DNA from: Prevotella sp. CAG:1058
GTDB lineage: Bacteria > Bacteroidota > Bacteroidia > Bacteroidales > Bacteroidaceae
Length of the DNA stretch: 7,388 nucleotides
Direction: 5' to 3'
Assembly: GCA_000433175.1 (NCBI GenBank)
Contig: HF986724.1
Span: forward strand, 1 to 7,388
Under the pieces are notes generated by a model that did not search any database, had not been told where the DNA came from, and worked only from the letters and a program-made list of their open reading frames with translations. The position numbers and the translations under genes are program-made. Positions within the stretch are counted from its first letter, which is position 1, and every line of letters starts with the position of its first letter. Below, in pieces: positions 1-6,340 of the stretch.

Positions 1-93
1 TGGCTGACTGAACTGCTTTATGGGCTTGCCATCGCCATATTCAGATGTTGGGGACACATAAATCAGAGAATTCCCAAAAATATCGCAGCTTAA
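1..93 (+). CDS. Possible C-terminal tail of a gene entering from the left (weak)
   Basis: A reading frame is open from the first base of the window to a TAA at 91-93, giving 30 residues (WLTELLYGLAIAIFRCWG at the start, then HINQRIPKNIAA). I do not recognise the family. The only support is that the frame is open to the edge and that a hairpin which could terminate a plus-strand transcript lies about 80 bases downstream (176-207). Thirty open codons can easily arise by chance. The other two plus-strand frames close within the first 10 bases, so if a plus-strand gene does enter from the left and reach this far, this is its frame. The stretch may equally be non-coding. Confidence 0.2.
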   Translation, partial: WLTELLYGLAIAIFRCWGHINQRIPKNIAA

Positions 94-175
94 AGAACAT
101 GAACCGATTTTTATGGCTAACGAAAAAAAGAAGGTACATCGTGCATTACGACACACCCTCAATAAATAATAACAG

Positions 176-216
176 ACGATGGCGGCAAATACAATTGCCG
201 CCATCGTTCGTCTTTT
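176..216 (+). terminator. Hairpin, probable terminator (copy 1 of a twin)
   Basis: A perfect 13-bp stem pairs 176-188 (ACGATGGCGGCAA) with 195-207 around a 6-base loop (ATACAA). On the plus strand it is followed by TCGTCTTTT, a modest T-rich tail. On the minus strand the downstream bases are mixed and do not form a T-tract. It therefore best fits a terminator for a plus-strand transcript coming from the left edge, though the T-tail is weak. The arm sequence is nearly the same as in the pnp terminator about 200 bases away. Confidence 0.55.
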
Positions 217-370
217 CAGGGATTGCCGCTTTGTTTGGTTGTAGTGCAAGTGTGCGCGCAGTAGCTGTGCCGCGATGCTGCTGCCGGAATTTTCCTGCAA
301 TTCCAGCCGTTCTTGCTTGCCCGGTTATAGGTGTCGGCCTTAAGGTTTGTAGTAAGGAAGTTTTTGCAGT

Positions 371-409
371 AAAAAAACGATGGCGGCAAAATTACTTTGT
401 CGCCATCGT
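371..409 (-). terminator. Intrinsic terminator of pnp (copy 2 of the twin hairpin)
   Basis: Bases 377-390 pair with 396-409 in a 14-position stem around a 5-base loop; one pair is imperfect (386 with 400). Read on the minus strand, the stem is followed by seven T's (371-377, the last being part of the stem) and preceded by an A-rich run, the usual form of an intrinsic terminator. It lies about 22 bases beyond the pnp stop codon. On the plus strand the imperfect pair becomes a G-U wobble and TTCGTTTTC follows, so weak bidirectional use is possible. Confidence 0.85.
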
Positions 410-430
410 TCGTTTTCAAGATTATGTCAT

Positions 431-2740
431 TTAGAAATTGTCGTGGTCAAGACTGTCGTTGAAGTCTTTTGGCTCCTTCGGTGCCAGCGGGTCGTGATAT
501 TCCTCGCGGCTCGGGCGGTGCTCGAAGCGGCGCTGCTCACGGTTCGGGCGCTCGGGGCGCTGGCGGCGTTCGCCTCTCGGGCGGCGCTCGCGCTCAACGT
601 AGTCGTCCGGTTTCGGGATAAGAACCCTGTGCGACAGTTTGTACTTGCCCGTCTTCGGGTCTATTTCCATCAGCTTCACGTTTATCTTGTCGCCCTCGTG
701 CAGACCGGCTTCCTCTACGGTTTCGAGGCGCTTCCAGTCTATCTCCGAGATGTGGAGCAGTCCGTCCTTGCCCGGCAGTATCTCGACGAAGCAGCCGTAA
801 GGCATTATCGAGCGGATTGTACCCTCGTAAACCTCGCCAACTTCGGGTATTGCAACGATTGCCTTAATTTTAGCAATGGCCTTCTGTATGCTGTCCTTGT
901 TGGGCGCGCTTACTTGTACCTTGCCTACGCCGTCGACTTCGTCGATGGTGATTGTGGCTCCAGACTCTTCCTGCATCTGCTGGATGATCTTTCCGCCCGG
1001 GCCTATTACGGCGCCGATGAATTCCTTCGGTATCTCGAATGCCTCGATGCGCGGAACCTGCGGTTTCAGTTCGGCACGCGGCTCAGAAATAGTTTCGTTC
1101 AGCTTGCCCAGTATGTAGTCGCGGCCGGCCTTTGCCTGCATGAGCGCCTTCTCGAGAATATCGAAGCTGAGGCCGTCGCACTTGATGTCCATCTGCGTTG
1201 CCGTGAGTCCGTCTTTTGTTCCGGTGGTCTTGAAGTCCATGTCGCCCAGGTGGTCCTCGTCGCCGAGAATGTCGCTAAGCACTGCGTATTTCTCTTCGCC
1301 CGGGTTCTTGATCAGGCCCATTGCGATGCCGCTTACGGGCTTCTTCATGGGCACGCCGGCGTCGAGCAGGGCCAGTGTTCCGGCACATACCGTAGCCATT
1401 GACGATGAACCGTTGCTCTCGAGTATCTGCGATACAAGGCGTACCGTGTAGGGGAACTCCTCGGGTATCTGTCCCTTCAGCGCGCGCCATGCCAGGTGGC
1501 CGTGGCCTATCTCGCGGCGGCCTACGCCACGCTGCGCCTTAGCCTCGCCCGTGCTGAACGGCGGGAAGTTGTAGTGGAGCAGGAAGCGCTGGTATGAGCG
1601 GTCGAGCACGTCGTCGACGAGCTTCTCGTCGAGCTTCGTTCCGAGCGTACATGTGGTAAGGCTCTGTGTCTCGCCACGTGTGAAGATCGAGCTTCCGTGG
1701 GGCATTGGCAGCGGGCTTACCTCGCACCATATCGGGCGTATCTCGTCGGTCTTGCGGCCGTCGAGGCGCTTGCCCTCGTCCAGGATGCAGCGGCGCATGG
1801 CGTCGCGCTCCACGTCGTGGTAGTAGCGGTCTATCAGCGCGCCCTTCTCCTCCAGCTCGTCCTCGCTGAGTTCGGCGTGCGCTGCGGCGTAAGCCTCTGC
1901 AAATTCAGTCTTTATCTTGTCGAAAGCCTCTTCGCGTGCCTTCTTGTCGTGGTCGCCTGCCTGTGCTATGGCGTAGCACTTGTCGTAAGTCTCCTTACGC
2001 AGTTGCTCGCGCAGTTCCTCGTCGTTCACCTCGTGGCAGTATTCGCGCTTCACGTCGGTGCCGAGTTCCTTTGCAAGCTCCTCCTGGAGCAGGCACATCG
2101 GGCGGATGGCATCCTGGGCCACCTTGAGGGCCTGGAGCAGGTCTTGCTCGGATACTTCGTTCATCTCGCCTTCCACCATCATGATGTTGTCTTTCGAAGC
2201 ACCAACCATGATGTCCATGTCGGCGTTCTTCATCTGTTCGAATGTCGGGTCTACAACGTACTCGCCGTTGATGCGGGCTACGCGTACCTCTGATATCGGG
2301 CATTCAAACGGTATGTCGGAACATGCCAGAGCGCATGATGCTGCGAATCCTGCGAGGGCATCGGGCTGGTCGACACCGTCAGCAGAGAAAAGAATAACGT
2401 TGACATAAACCTCGGCGTGGTAGTCAGCCGGGAAAAGGGGGCGCAATGCGCGGTCTACCAGTCGGCATGTAAGGATTTCGTTGTCGCTTGCCTTGCCTTC
2501 GCGCTTTGTGAATCCGCCGGGGAAACGTCCTGCGGCGGCGTATTGTTCTCTGTACTCAACCTGCAAAGGCATGAAATCTGTTCCGGGAACTGCATCTTTT
2601 GCGGCACAAACGGTGGCGAGCAATACCGTGTTGCCCATGCGGAGCACGCAGGAGCCGTCAGCCTGTTTTGCCACTTTCCCGGTTTCAATGCTGATGGTTC
2701 TTCCATCAGGCAATGAAACTGTTTTCGTAATTACGTTCAT
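431..2740 (-). CDS. pnp: Polyribonucleotide phosphorylase (PNPase)
   Basis: This 769-residue enzyme degrades RNA from the 3' end using phosphate, releasing nucleoside diphosphates, and in many bacteria takes part in a cytoplasmic RNA-decay complex. The full architecture is visible. The first RNase PH domain (about 10-145) includes [18 protein letters not shown] at 71-88. A helical linker (about 235-320) follows, then the second RNase PH domain (about 326-560) with [11 protein letters not shown], the phosphate-site serines in SNGSSSMAT (442-450) and the metal and catalytic cluster [15 protein letters not shown] (490-504; D496, D502 and K504 match the E. coli active-site residues). A KH domain (about 568-625, IGPGGK) and an S1 domain (about 634-706) come next. 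A charged Arg/Glu-rich tail (about 711-769) makes it longer than the E. coli enzyme, which is about 711 residues. The ATG at 2738-2740 fits the family N-terminus. No Shine-Dalgarno is seen, only an A/T-rich leader. It is transcribed alone, divergently from the next gene. Confidence 0.98.
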   Translation of the reverse strand: MNVITKTVSLPDGRTISIETGKVAKQADGSCVLRMGNTVLLATVCAAKDAVPGTDFMPLQVEYREQYAAAGRFPGGFTKREGKASDNEILTCRLVDRALRPLFPADYHAEVYVNVILFSADGVDQPDALAGFAASCALACSDIPFECPISEVRVARINGEYVVDPTFEQMKNADMDIMVGASKDNIMMVEGEMNEVSEQDLLQALKVAQDAIRPMCLLQEELAKELGTDVKREYCHEVNDEELREQLRKETYDKCYAIAQAGDHDKKAREEAFDKIKTEFAEAYAAAHAELSEDELEEKGALIDRYYHDVERDAMRRCILDEGKRLDGRKTDEIRPIWCEVSPLPMPHGSSIFTRGETQSLTTCTLGTKLDEKLVDDVLDRSYQRFLLHYNFPPFSTGEAKAQRGVGRREIGHGHLAWRALKGQIPEEFPYTVRLVSQILESNGSSSMATVCAGTLALLDAGVPMKKPVSGIAMGLIKNPGEEKYAVLSDILGDEDHLGDMDFKTTGTKDGLTATQMDIKCDGLSFDILEKALMQAKAGRDYILGKLNETISEPRAELKPQVPRIEAFEIPKEFIGAVIGPGGKIIQQMQEESGATITIDEVDGVGKVQVSAPNKDSIQKAIAKIKAIVAIPEVGEVYEGTIRSIMPYGCFVEILPGKDGLLHISEIDWKRLETVEEAGLHEGDKINVKLMEIDPKTGKYKLSHRVLIPKPDDYVERERRPRGERRQRPERPNREQRRFEHRPSREEYHDPLAPKEPKDFNDSLDHDNF

Positions 2741-2783
2741 CTAAAAAATCAAAAATATCTTTTTTACATCAAAAAAATCAGGG

Positions 2784-2791
2784 CAAAGATA
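2784..2791 (-). promoter_or_regulatory. Predicted pnp promoter -7 box
   Basis: On the minus strand the bases read TATCTTTG, an exact match to the Bacteroidota primary-sigma -7 consensus TAnnTTTG. Transcription would start a few bases downstream, giving a leader of roughly 35-40 bases before the pnp ATG. A -33 TTG is not clear at the expected distance. The leader is nearly all A/T and contains a weak six-pair A/U hairpin (2760-2776). Confidence 0.6.
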
Positions 2792-2898
2792 GTTGATTTT
2801 TAACTAATTAAAGACGGTTTGGCATTAAAACTGCATTAATTTTCCTTTTTTTAGCTTTTCGCCCGTACGGGTTTGCACCGGACGGCCGCGCCCGCTGT

Positions 2899-3119
2899 CA
2901 TGCCGCAAACTTAGCGGTATGGCATGTTGCAGTGAAAACTGTAAGCCGGTTGGAGCTTCCGCTTACGGTCTGTCGTTCTGTCTCGGTTTTCACGGCTGTA
3001 CCGTAAGCAAAATGACGTCTTGTCCTTTCAGTTTCAAACTGCCGTCTTTTGAGTTGTAAAAGGCGGCAAAACGCCTTGCAAAAGGTTACCTTCCGCAAGG
3101 CAATATGTTGCCTTTTGCA
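2899..3119. repeat. Inverted-repeat-rich intergenic block, possible dispersed Prevotella-type repeat
   Basis: Several short inverted repeats are packed here. They are CATGCCGC (2899-2906) with GCGGTATG (2914-2921, one G-U pair); GTGAAAAC (2932-2939) with GTTTTCAC (2986-2993); GCTTACGGT (2961-2969) with ACCGTAAGC (3000-3008); AAGGCG (3060-3065) with CGCCTT (3072-3077); TGCAAAAGG (3077-3085) with CCTTTTGCA (3111-3119); and AAGGCAA (3097-3103) with TTGCCTT (3108-3114). A 66-codon minus-strand frame (2898-3098, MRKVTFCKAFCRLLQ at its start) runs through the block. Its Cys-, Arg- and Lys-rich peptide resembles short spurious ORFs I recall from Prevotella intergenic repeats, so I do not call it a gene. 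The pairings are seen directly; the repeat-family assignment is from memory and unverified. Confidence 0.45.
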
Positions 3120-3227
3120 GGCACCACGGTTCCTGTTGGCAGCAAGACTTGTGGTAGGTTCTTAAGGGTTATTTGTCCATTTTCAGCGTTTTTCATTCTC
3201 TATGTGTTTTAAGTCTGTATTTTTTTA

Positions 3228-3235
3228 TAATTTTG
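3228..3235 (+). promoter_or_regulatory. Predicted promoter -7 box of the BspA-like gene
   Basis: The bases read TAATTTTG, matching TAnnTTTG. Transcription would begin near 3240, leaving a leader of roughly 45 bases before the ATG at 3285. The upstream -33 position holds only a weak T-rich match. The leader has no Shine-Dalgarno and is A/T-rich just before the start codon, as is common in this phylum. Confidence 0.55.
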
Positions 3236-3284
3236 CCAGTGGTATCATGTACCTGAGTTTATCAATTCATGAAATTTATTTAGT

Positions 3285-4460
3285 ATGGCGAATAAGTTTT
3301 TTCTTTCCGTTGCCGCACTTCTGTTTACGGCTATGACGGCTTTCGGACAAGACTCCGAAGTTTATGATGTTAATGTTGCAGAGCCGGGAACATTCACTGC
3401 AGACTGTGTGCCCGGTGACGTAACCAGGTTGAAGATAACCGGTAAGCTCGACCTGCCTAACGATTGTGTCGAGTTGTACAAGCTCTTGTCTGAACGGTAT
3501 ATCGAAGAGCTCGACCTTACCGGCGCAACTTTCCAGCGTTGTGATACGGTGGTTGAGCTGCCGTCGACAGGATGGTATACGTATAATTTGACCTGCTATG
3601 AGGACAATTCTTTCCCCGTAGGCCTGTTCCGTGGCCTGGGCTTCGGCGGAAAACTCGTCATGCCGTCAACGCTCAAGTCGGTGAAGAAAGACACATTCTA
3701 CGGTGATGACGCATTAGGCCGCGGCAGCGAGGTTGTGTTCAGCGAGGGTCTCGACTCCCTCGGCCAGGATGCTTTCTGCTTCTCGCGCATAGAGAAGATA
3801 ACCCTGCCCAAGAGCCTGAAGTATGTAGGTTCGGGCTGTTTCTATAACAACGAGTATCTTAATCAGCTGTATTTGCCTGATGATATCGAGGAAGTTGACG
3901 ACTCGCTGTTTGCCAATTGCCCGGAACTCGAGCACGTACACCTGCCCAAGGCCCTTAAGCGCATCCAGTGGTGGAGCATCTCAGGCATATTCAAGACGCT
4001 GACAATCCCGGCTGGCGTGGAGTATGTTGGCTGCGAGGCTCTAAACGGCTGTTATTGGCTTGAGGAGCTTCATTGCCTTCCCGTTGTTCCGCCTGCATGC
4101 GGACACGACACTCCTTATAGTGACGGCATACCGCAAGAAACTTTCAACAGCATATTGACAGATAACGTAATCCTTTATGTCCCAAAAGGTTCTGTCGAGG
4201 CATACCGCAATGCAGACGGCTGGAACGCTTTTAAAGATATAAGGGAAGAAGCCGACGATTACGAGGAAGACCTAAGCTGGTATGACGACGGTGCGGCGTC
4301 GATAGGCGGCGTGTCCGTAGGCAAGCCGGCTGCAACCAGTGTTGACGTGTTTACGCTCCAGGGTGTTTGCGTCAAGCGCAACGTCGCTCCTGGCAGTTGG
4401 GCCGACGGCCTTGCCAAGGGCGTATATATCGTAGGCGGCGAGAAATGCATAGTAAGATAG
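3285..4460 (+). CDS. Secreted BspA-like leucine-rich-repeat protein
   Basis: This 391-residue protein is predicted to be exported. A signal peptide (about 1-21, ending TAMTAFG before Q22) leads into a short N-terminal region. About six LRR_5/BspA-type repeats follow between residues 121 and 259, seen in units such as LPKSLKYVGSGCFYNNEYL and LPDDIEEVDDSLFANCPEL. Next is the closing module typical of BspA proteins, with VPP, ILYVPKGSVEAYRNADGW and FKDIRE (about 266-321). An acidic linker (321-336) precedes a C-terminal segment with VFTLQGV, GLAKGVYIVGG and a terminal IVR (about 351-391), which resembles sorting tails of exported Bacteroidota proteins. BspA-family proteins are known for surface display and binding host proteins or other cells; the ligand here is unknown. 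Thirteen cysteines are spread along the chain, many for a protein of this kind. It appears to be a single-gene unit. Confidence 0.88.
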   Translation: MANKFFLSVAALLFTAMTAFGQDSEVYDVNVAEPGTFTADCVPGDVTRLKITGKLDLPNDCVELYKLLSERYIEELDLTGATFQRCDTVVELPSTGWYTYNLTCYEDNSFPVGLFRGLGFGGKLVMPSTLKSVKKDTFYGDDALGRGSEVVFSEGLDSLGQDAFCFSRIEKITLPKSLKYVGSGCFYNNEYLNQLYLPDDIEEVDDSLFANCPELEHVHLPKALKRIQWWSISGIFKTLTIPAGVEYVGCEALNGCYWLEELHCLPVVPPACGHDTPYSDGIPQETFNSILTDNVILYVPKGSVEAYRNADGWNAFKDIREEADDYEEDLSWYDDGAASIGGVSVGKPAATSVDVFTLQGVCVKRNVAPGSWADGLAKGVYIVGGEKCIVR

Positions 4461-4512
4461 GGTGGCGGAATTTGCCGTAAAAGAGATAATAAGTTTTGTT
4501 TTTCCGGCCACC
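4461..4512 (+). other. Weak stem between the LRR gene and crcB
   Basis: GGTGGCGG (4461-4468) can pair with CC-GCCACC (4504-4512, one bulged base) around a long A/T-rich loop. The T-run (4494-4503) lies inside the loop rather than after the stem, so this is not a standard intrinsic terminator. Read-through from the LRR gene into crcB cannot be excluded. The segment was also inspected for a fluoride riboswitch, and none was seen. Confidence 0.3.
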
Positions 4513-4513
4513 G

Positions 4514-4546
4514 TTGCCCGAAATAGAATTTAATATATTAACTTTG
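4514..4546 (+). promoter_or_regulatory. Predicted crcB promoter, nearly leaderless
   Basis: TAACTTTG at 4539-4546 matches the Bacteroidota -7 consensus TAnnTTTG exactly. A TTG at 4514-4516 sits about 22 bases upstream, close to the expected -33 spacing. The crcB ATG follows only five bases after the -7 box (4552), about where transcription would be expected to start, so the mRNA would have little or no 5' leader. Confidence 0.7.
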
Positions 4547-4551
4547 CACCT

Positions 4552-4932
4552 ATGTTGAAGAATGTCTTACTCGTAGCTTTGGGCGGAGCCGTGGGCAGTG
4601 TTGCCCGCTACCTGGTGTCAAGGGCGGTGCAAGGCACATTGCTGTCGGCCTTCCCCTTCGGCACGATGACCGCCAACGTGCTTGGCTGCCTTGTCATAGG
4701 GCTGGTCTACGGACTTGCCGACGGCGACGGGGCGCCCGTAGGTGCCGACCTGAAGTTGCTGCTTACTGTGGGCTTCTGCGGCGGATTCACCACCTTCAGC
4801 ACGTTCATGAACGAGACGCTGACCCTCGCCCGCGGCGGCGAGGCGCTCATGCCGGCCCTCTATGTCGGCGCCAGCGTGGCCCTGGGGCTGCTCGCCGTGA
4901 TGGCCGGATTCCAACTTGCAAAACTTATATGA
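4552..4932 (+). CDS. crcB: Fluoride ion channel CrcB (Fluc)
   Basis: This 126-residue inner-membrane protein belongs to the Fluc family, which exports toxic fluoride as a dual-topology homodimer. Four hydrophobic segments are visible (about 3-23, 34-55, 66-86 and 100-122). Family motifs are present in order: GGAVGSVARY (11-20), FGTMTANVLG with the conserved pore asparagine N42 (36-45), and GFCGGFTTFSTF (74-85), which carries the conserved phenylalanines and the Thr/Gly region around the central sodium site. The length is normal for the family. The ATG at 4552 matches the typical family N-terminus. The stop codon overlaps the next gene as ATGA (4929-4932), which suggests translational coupling. 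No fluoride riboswitch is seen, and there is hardly room for one if the predicted promoter is used. Confidence 0.96.
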   Translation: MLKNVLLVALGGAVGSVARYLVSRAVQGTLLSAFPFGTMTANVLGCLVIGLVYGLADGDGAPVGADLKLLLTVGFCGGFTTFSTFMNETLTLARGGEALMPALYVGASVALGLLAVMAGFQLAKLI

Positions 4933-6107
4933 CGATGAAACATACATTATCCAACATCTGCGCGATGGCCGCGTGCGCCCTTATGGCAGTGGCGCTCGGC
5001 TCGTGCGACAACAAGAAATTCCGTGTCGAAGGAGCCATAACCGAGGCTAAGGACTCGGTGCTTTATTTCGAGAACATGAGCCTTGACGGCCCCGTGGCTG
5101 TCGACTCTGTCAAGCTCGGCGACGACGGCACGTTTAGCTTCAGCGAGAAGTCGCCCGAGGCTCCCGAGTTCTACCGCCTGCGCATAGCCGGGCAGATAAT
5201 CAACCTCAGCGTCGACTCTACCGAGACGGTGACCGTAAAGGCCGCTTACCCGGCTATGTCGACAGGCTACACCGTTGAAGGTTCGGACGAGTGTGCCACC
5301 ATCAAGGAGCTTGCCTTGAAGCAGATAGGCCTGCTTAACCGCGTCATAGCCGTAGAGCGCAACCCCATGCTCGGCGTCGACATGGTGCGCGACAGCGTCA
5401 CACGCATGATTGAGGCCTACAAGCAGGACCTTAAGATGAACTACATCTACAAGGCGCCCATGCGTGCCTCGTCTTACTTCGCCCTGTTCCAGACCCTCGG
5501 CAACCGCCTTATATTCAATCCGCGCGAGAGCGAGGACGACATAAAGGCCTTCGCCGCCGTGGCCACAAGCTGGGACACGTACCACCCAGGCTCGCTGCGT
5601 GGCAAGAACTTGCACAACATAGCCATCGAGGGCATGCGCAACATACGCATCGTGCGCAACAACCGCGCCGCGGCGCAGCTTGACGCAAGCAAGATAAATG
5701 TTACTAACCTGATTGACATCTCGCTGCCCGACAACAATGGAGTGACCCGCAAGCTGACCGACCTTAAGGGCAAGGTGGTCATGCTTGACTTCCATGTGTT
5801 CGGCGCAGAAGGCTCCACCAAGCGCATAATGCAGTTGCGCGAGATTTACAATAAGTACCACGCGCGCGGATTCGAGATTTACCAGGTGGCACTCGACCCT
5901 GACGAACACTTCTGGAAGACGCAGACAGCCGCCCTGCCGTGGATAAGCGTCCGCGACGCCGACGGAGTCCAGTCACAGTACCTTACGCTCTATAACGTCC
6001 GGTCTATACCTACCTTCTTCCTTGTCAACCGTGACAACACGCTTGACAAGCGCGATGCGCAGATAGCCGACCTCGACGCCGAGATAGAGATGCTTCTTGG
6101 CAAGTAA
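4929..6107 (+). CDS. DUF4369 / thioredoxin-fold lipoprotein without catalytic cysteines
   Basis: This is a 392-residue predicted lipoprotein. The signal peptide ends in a lipobox (VALGSC, Cys26). The residues after it (DNKKF) do not look like an acidic surface-export signal, so a periplasm-facing anchor is likely. Residues about 31-130 match the DUF4369 domain, with FRVEGAITEAKDSVLYFENM near the start. A helical middle region follows, and residues about 264-392 form a thioredoxin-like (TlpA/ResA-type) domain, with DLKGKVVMLDFHVF, FEIYQVALDPDEHFWK, and cis-proline P361 in SIPTFFLVNRD. Where TlpA-type proteins have CxxC, this one reads FGAEGS (about 291-296). The only cysteines are 11, 16, 26 and 122, so dithiol chemistry in this domain is excluded. 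A binding or structural role is likelier, but the function is unknown. The start overlaps the crcB stop (ATGA); a second ATG at 4935 is an equally plausible start. Confidence 0.9.
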   Translation: MTMKHTLSNICAMAACALMAVALGSCDNKKFRVEGAITEAKDSVLYFENMSLDGPVAVDSVKLGDDGTFSFSEKSPEAPEFYRLRIAGQIINLSVDSTETVTVKAAYPAMSTGYTVEGSDECATIKELALKQIGLLNRVIAVERNPMLGVDMVRDSVTRMIEAYKQDLKMNYIYKAPMRASSYFALFQTLGNRLIFNPRESEDDIKAFAAVATSWDTYHPGSLRGKNLHNIAIEGMRNIRIVRNNRAAAQLDASKINVTNLIDISLPDNNGVTRKLTDLKGKVVMLDFHVFGAEGSTKRIMQLREIYNKYHARGFEIYQVALDPDEHFWKTQTAALPWISVRDADGVQSQYLTLYNVRSIPTFFLVNRDNTLDKRDAQIADLDAEIEMLLGK

Positions 6108-6183
6108 GCCGCCCCGCCGCGCCGTCCTTCATGCCGGTGCGTGGCGTTTTGCTGGATAGCTTGCAGCCCGGCAAGCGGGCGGC
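6108..6183 (+). other. Nested GC-rich stem in the 3' untranslated region
   Basis: Right after the stop codon of the lipoprotein gene, 6108-6117 pairs with 6175-6183 (nine pairs, one bulged C). Inside this, TGCCGG (6132-6137) pairs with CCGGCA (6168-6173). No T-run follows, so this is not a terminator by itself. It lies just upstream of the strong terminator at 6198-6267. It may protect the mRNA 3' end or be part of a 3'-UTR-derived small RNA; either role is an inference. Confidence 0.45.
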
Positions 6184-6197
6184 GGTAGCATGAGGCC

Positions 6198-6267
6198 ATA
6201 CCGGAGAAACACGGACAGGACAACTCGCTTTGACAGATGAGTCCGCGTTTCCCCGGTATTTTGTTTT
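6198..6267 (+). terminator. Strong intrinsic terminator of the crcB operon
   Basis: Bases 6198-6216 pair with 6241-6259 in a 19-position stem with only two mismatches (A opposite C at 6205/6252 and 6211/6246). The blocks are ATACCGG, GAAAC and CGGAC on the left and GTCCG, GTTTC and CCGGTAT on the right. The T-rich tail TTTTGTTTTT follows. The stem is one-directional, since no T-tract follows on the minus strand. It separates the crcB operon from the phosphodiesterase gene. Confidence 0.85.
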
Positions 6268-6272
6268 TAACG

Positions 6273-6296
6273 GTGCCCGTGTACGCCACGGCGCAC
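6273..6296 (+). other. Hairpin upstream of the phosphodiesterase gene
   Basis: GTGCCCGTG (6273-6281) pairs with CACGG-C-GCAC (6287-6296) in nine pairs with one bulged base, closing on a five-base loop. It sits between the crcB-operon terminator and the ATG at 6341. If transcription of the downstream gene starts before it, it would be a leader hairpin. No good TAnnTTTG box was found in this interval, so the promoter of the next gene is unassigned. Confidence 0.35.
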
Positions 6297-6340
6297 GCGT
6301 GGTTAAGGGTTTATTTAAGTATATAAGACAAGTTACGCGT

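Larger units (their letters stand above)
94..430. other. Non-coding stretch between the left edge and pnp
   Basis: No convincing gene is seen here. A 19-codon frame at 113-169 (MANEKKKVHRALRHTLNK) ends just before the first hairpin, but it is too short and has no family match I can recall. Longer frames crossing this stretch on either strand run through the hairpins and look like chance readings, because they repeat the hairpin-arm sequence as low-quality peptide. What the stretch does hold is two similar hairpins (176-207 and 377-409), described separately. Confidence 0.5.

Noticed and set aside
75..82. Minus-strand TATTTTTG box that could be a promoter reading off the left edge
   Set aside because: It fits TAnnTTTG, but the -33 region is poor and the ATG codons just downstream on the minus strand run into a stop within 14 codons; a single 8-base match in A/T-rich DNA is weak.
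113..169. 19-codon frame MANEKKKVHRALRHTLNK
   Set aside because: It ends neatly before a hairpin, but it is too short, has no recognisable family and no promoter or ribosome-binding evidence.
380..1402. Long plus-strand reading frame opposite pnp
   Set aside because: It lies antisense to a PNPase that matches its family along the whole length; the translation is low-complexity Leu/Ala/Val-rich with no family features.
2898..3098. 66-codon minus-strand frame in the intergenic block
   Set aside because: It runs through several inverted repeats, has no start signal I can support, and its Arg/Lys/Cys-rich peptide looks like a translated intergenic repeat.
4461..4551. Fluoride riboswitch upstream of crcB
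   Set aside because: The segment lacks the conserved riboswitch core and pseudoknot pattern, and the predicted promoter lies at 4514-4546, leaving no leader.
4947..5909. Long minus-strand reading frame opposite the lipoprotein gene
   Set aside because: It is a mirror of codon bias in the plus-strand gene, which has a lipobox, DUF4369 and a thioredoxin-like domain; the antisense translation resembles nothing known.
6230..6340. Upstream extension of the phosphodiesterase frame to an ATG at 6230
   Set aside because: That ATG lies inside the terminator stem of the preceding operon, and the extension would bury the signal peptide that begins at 6341.
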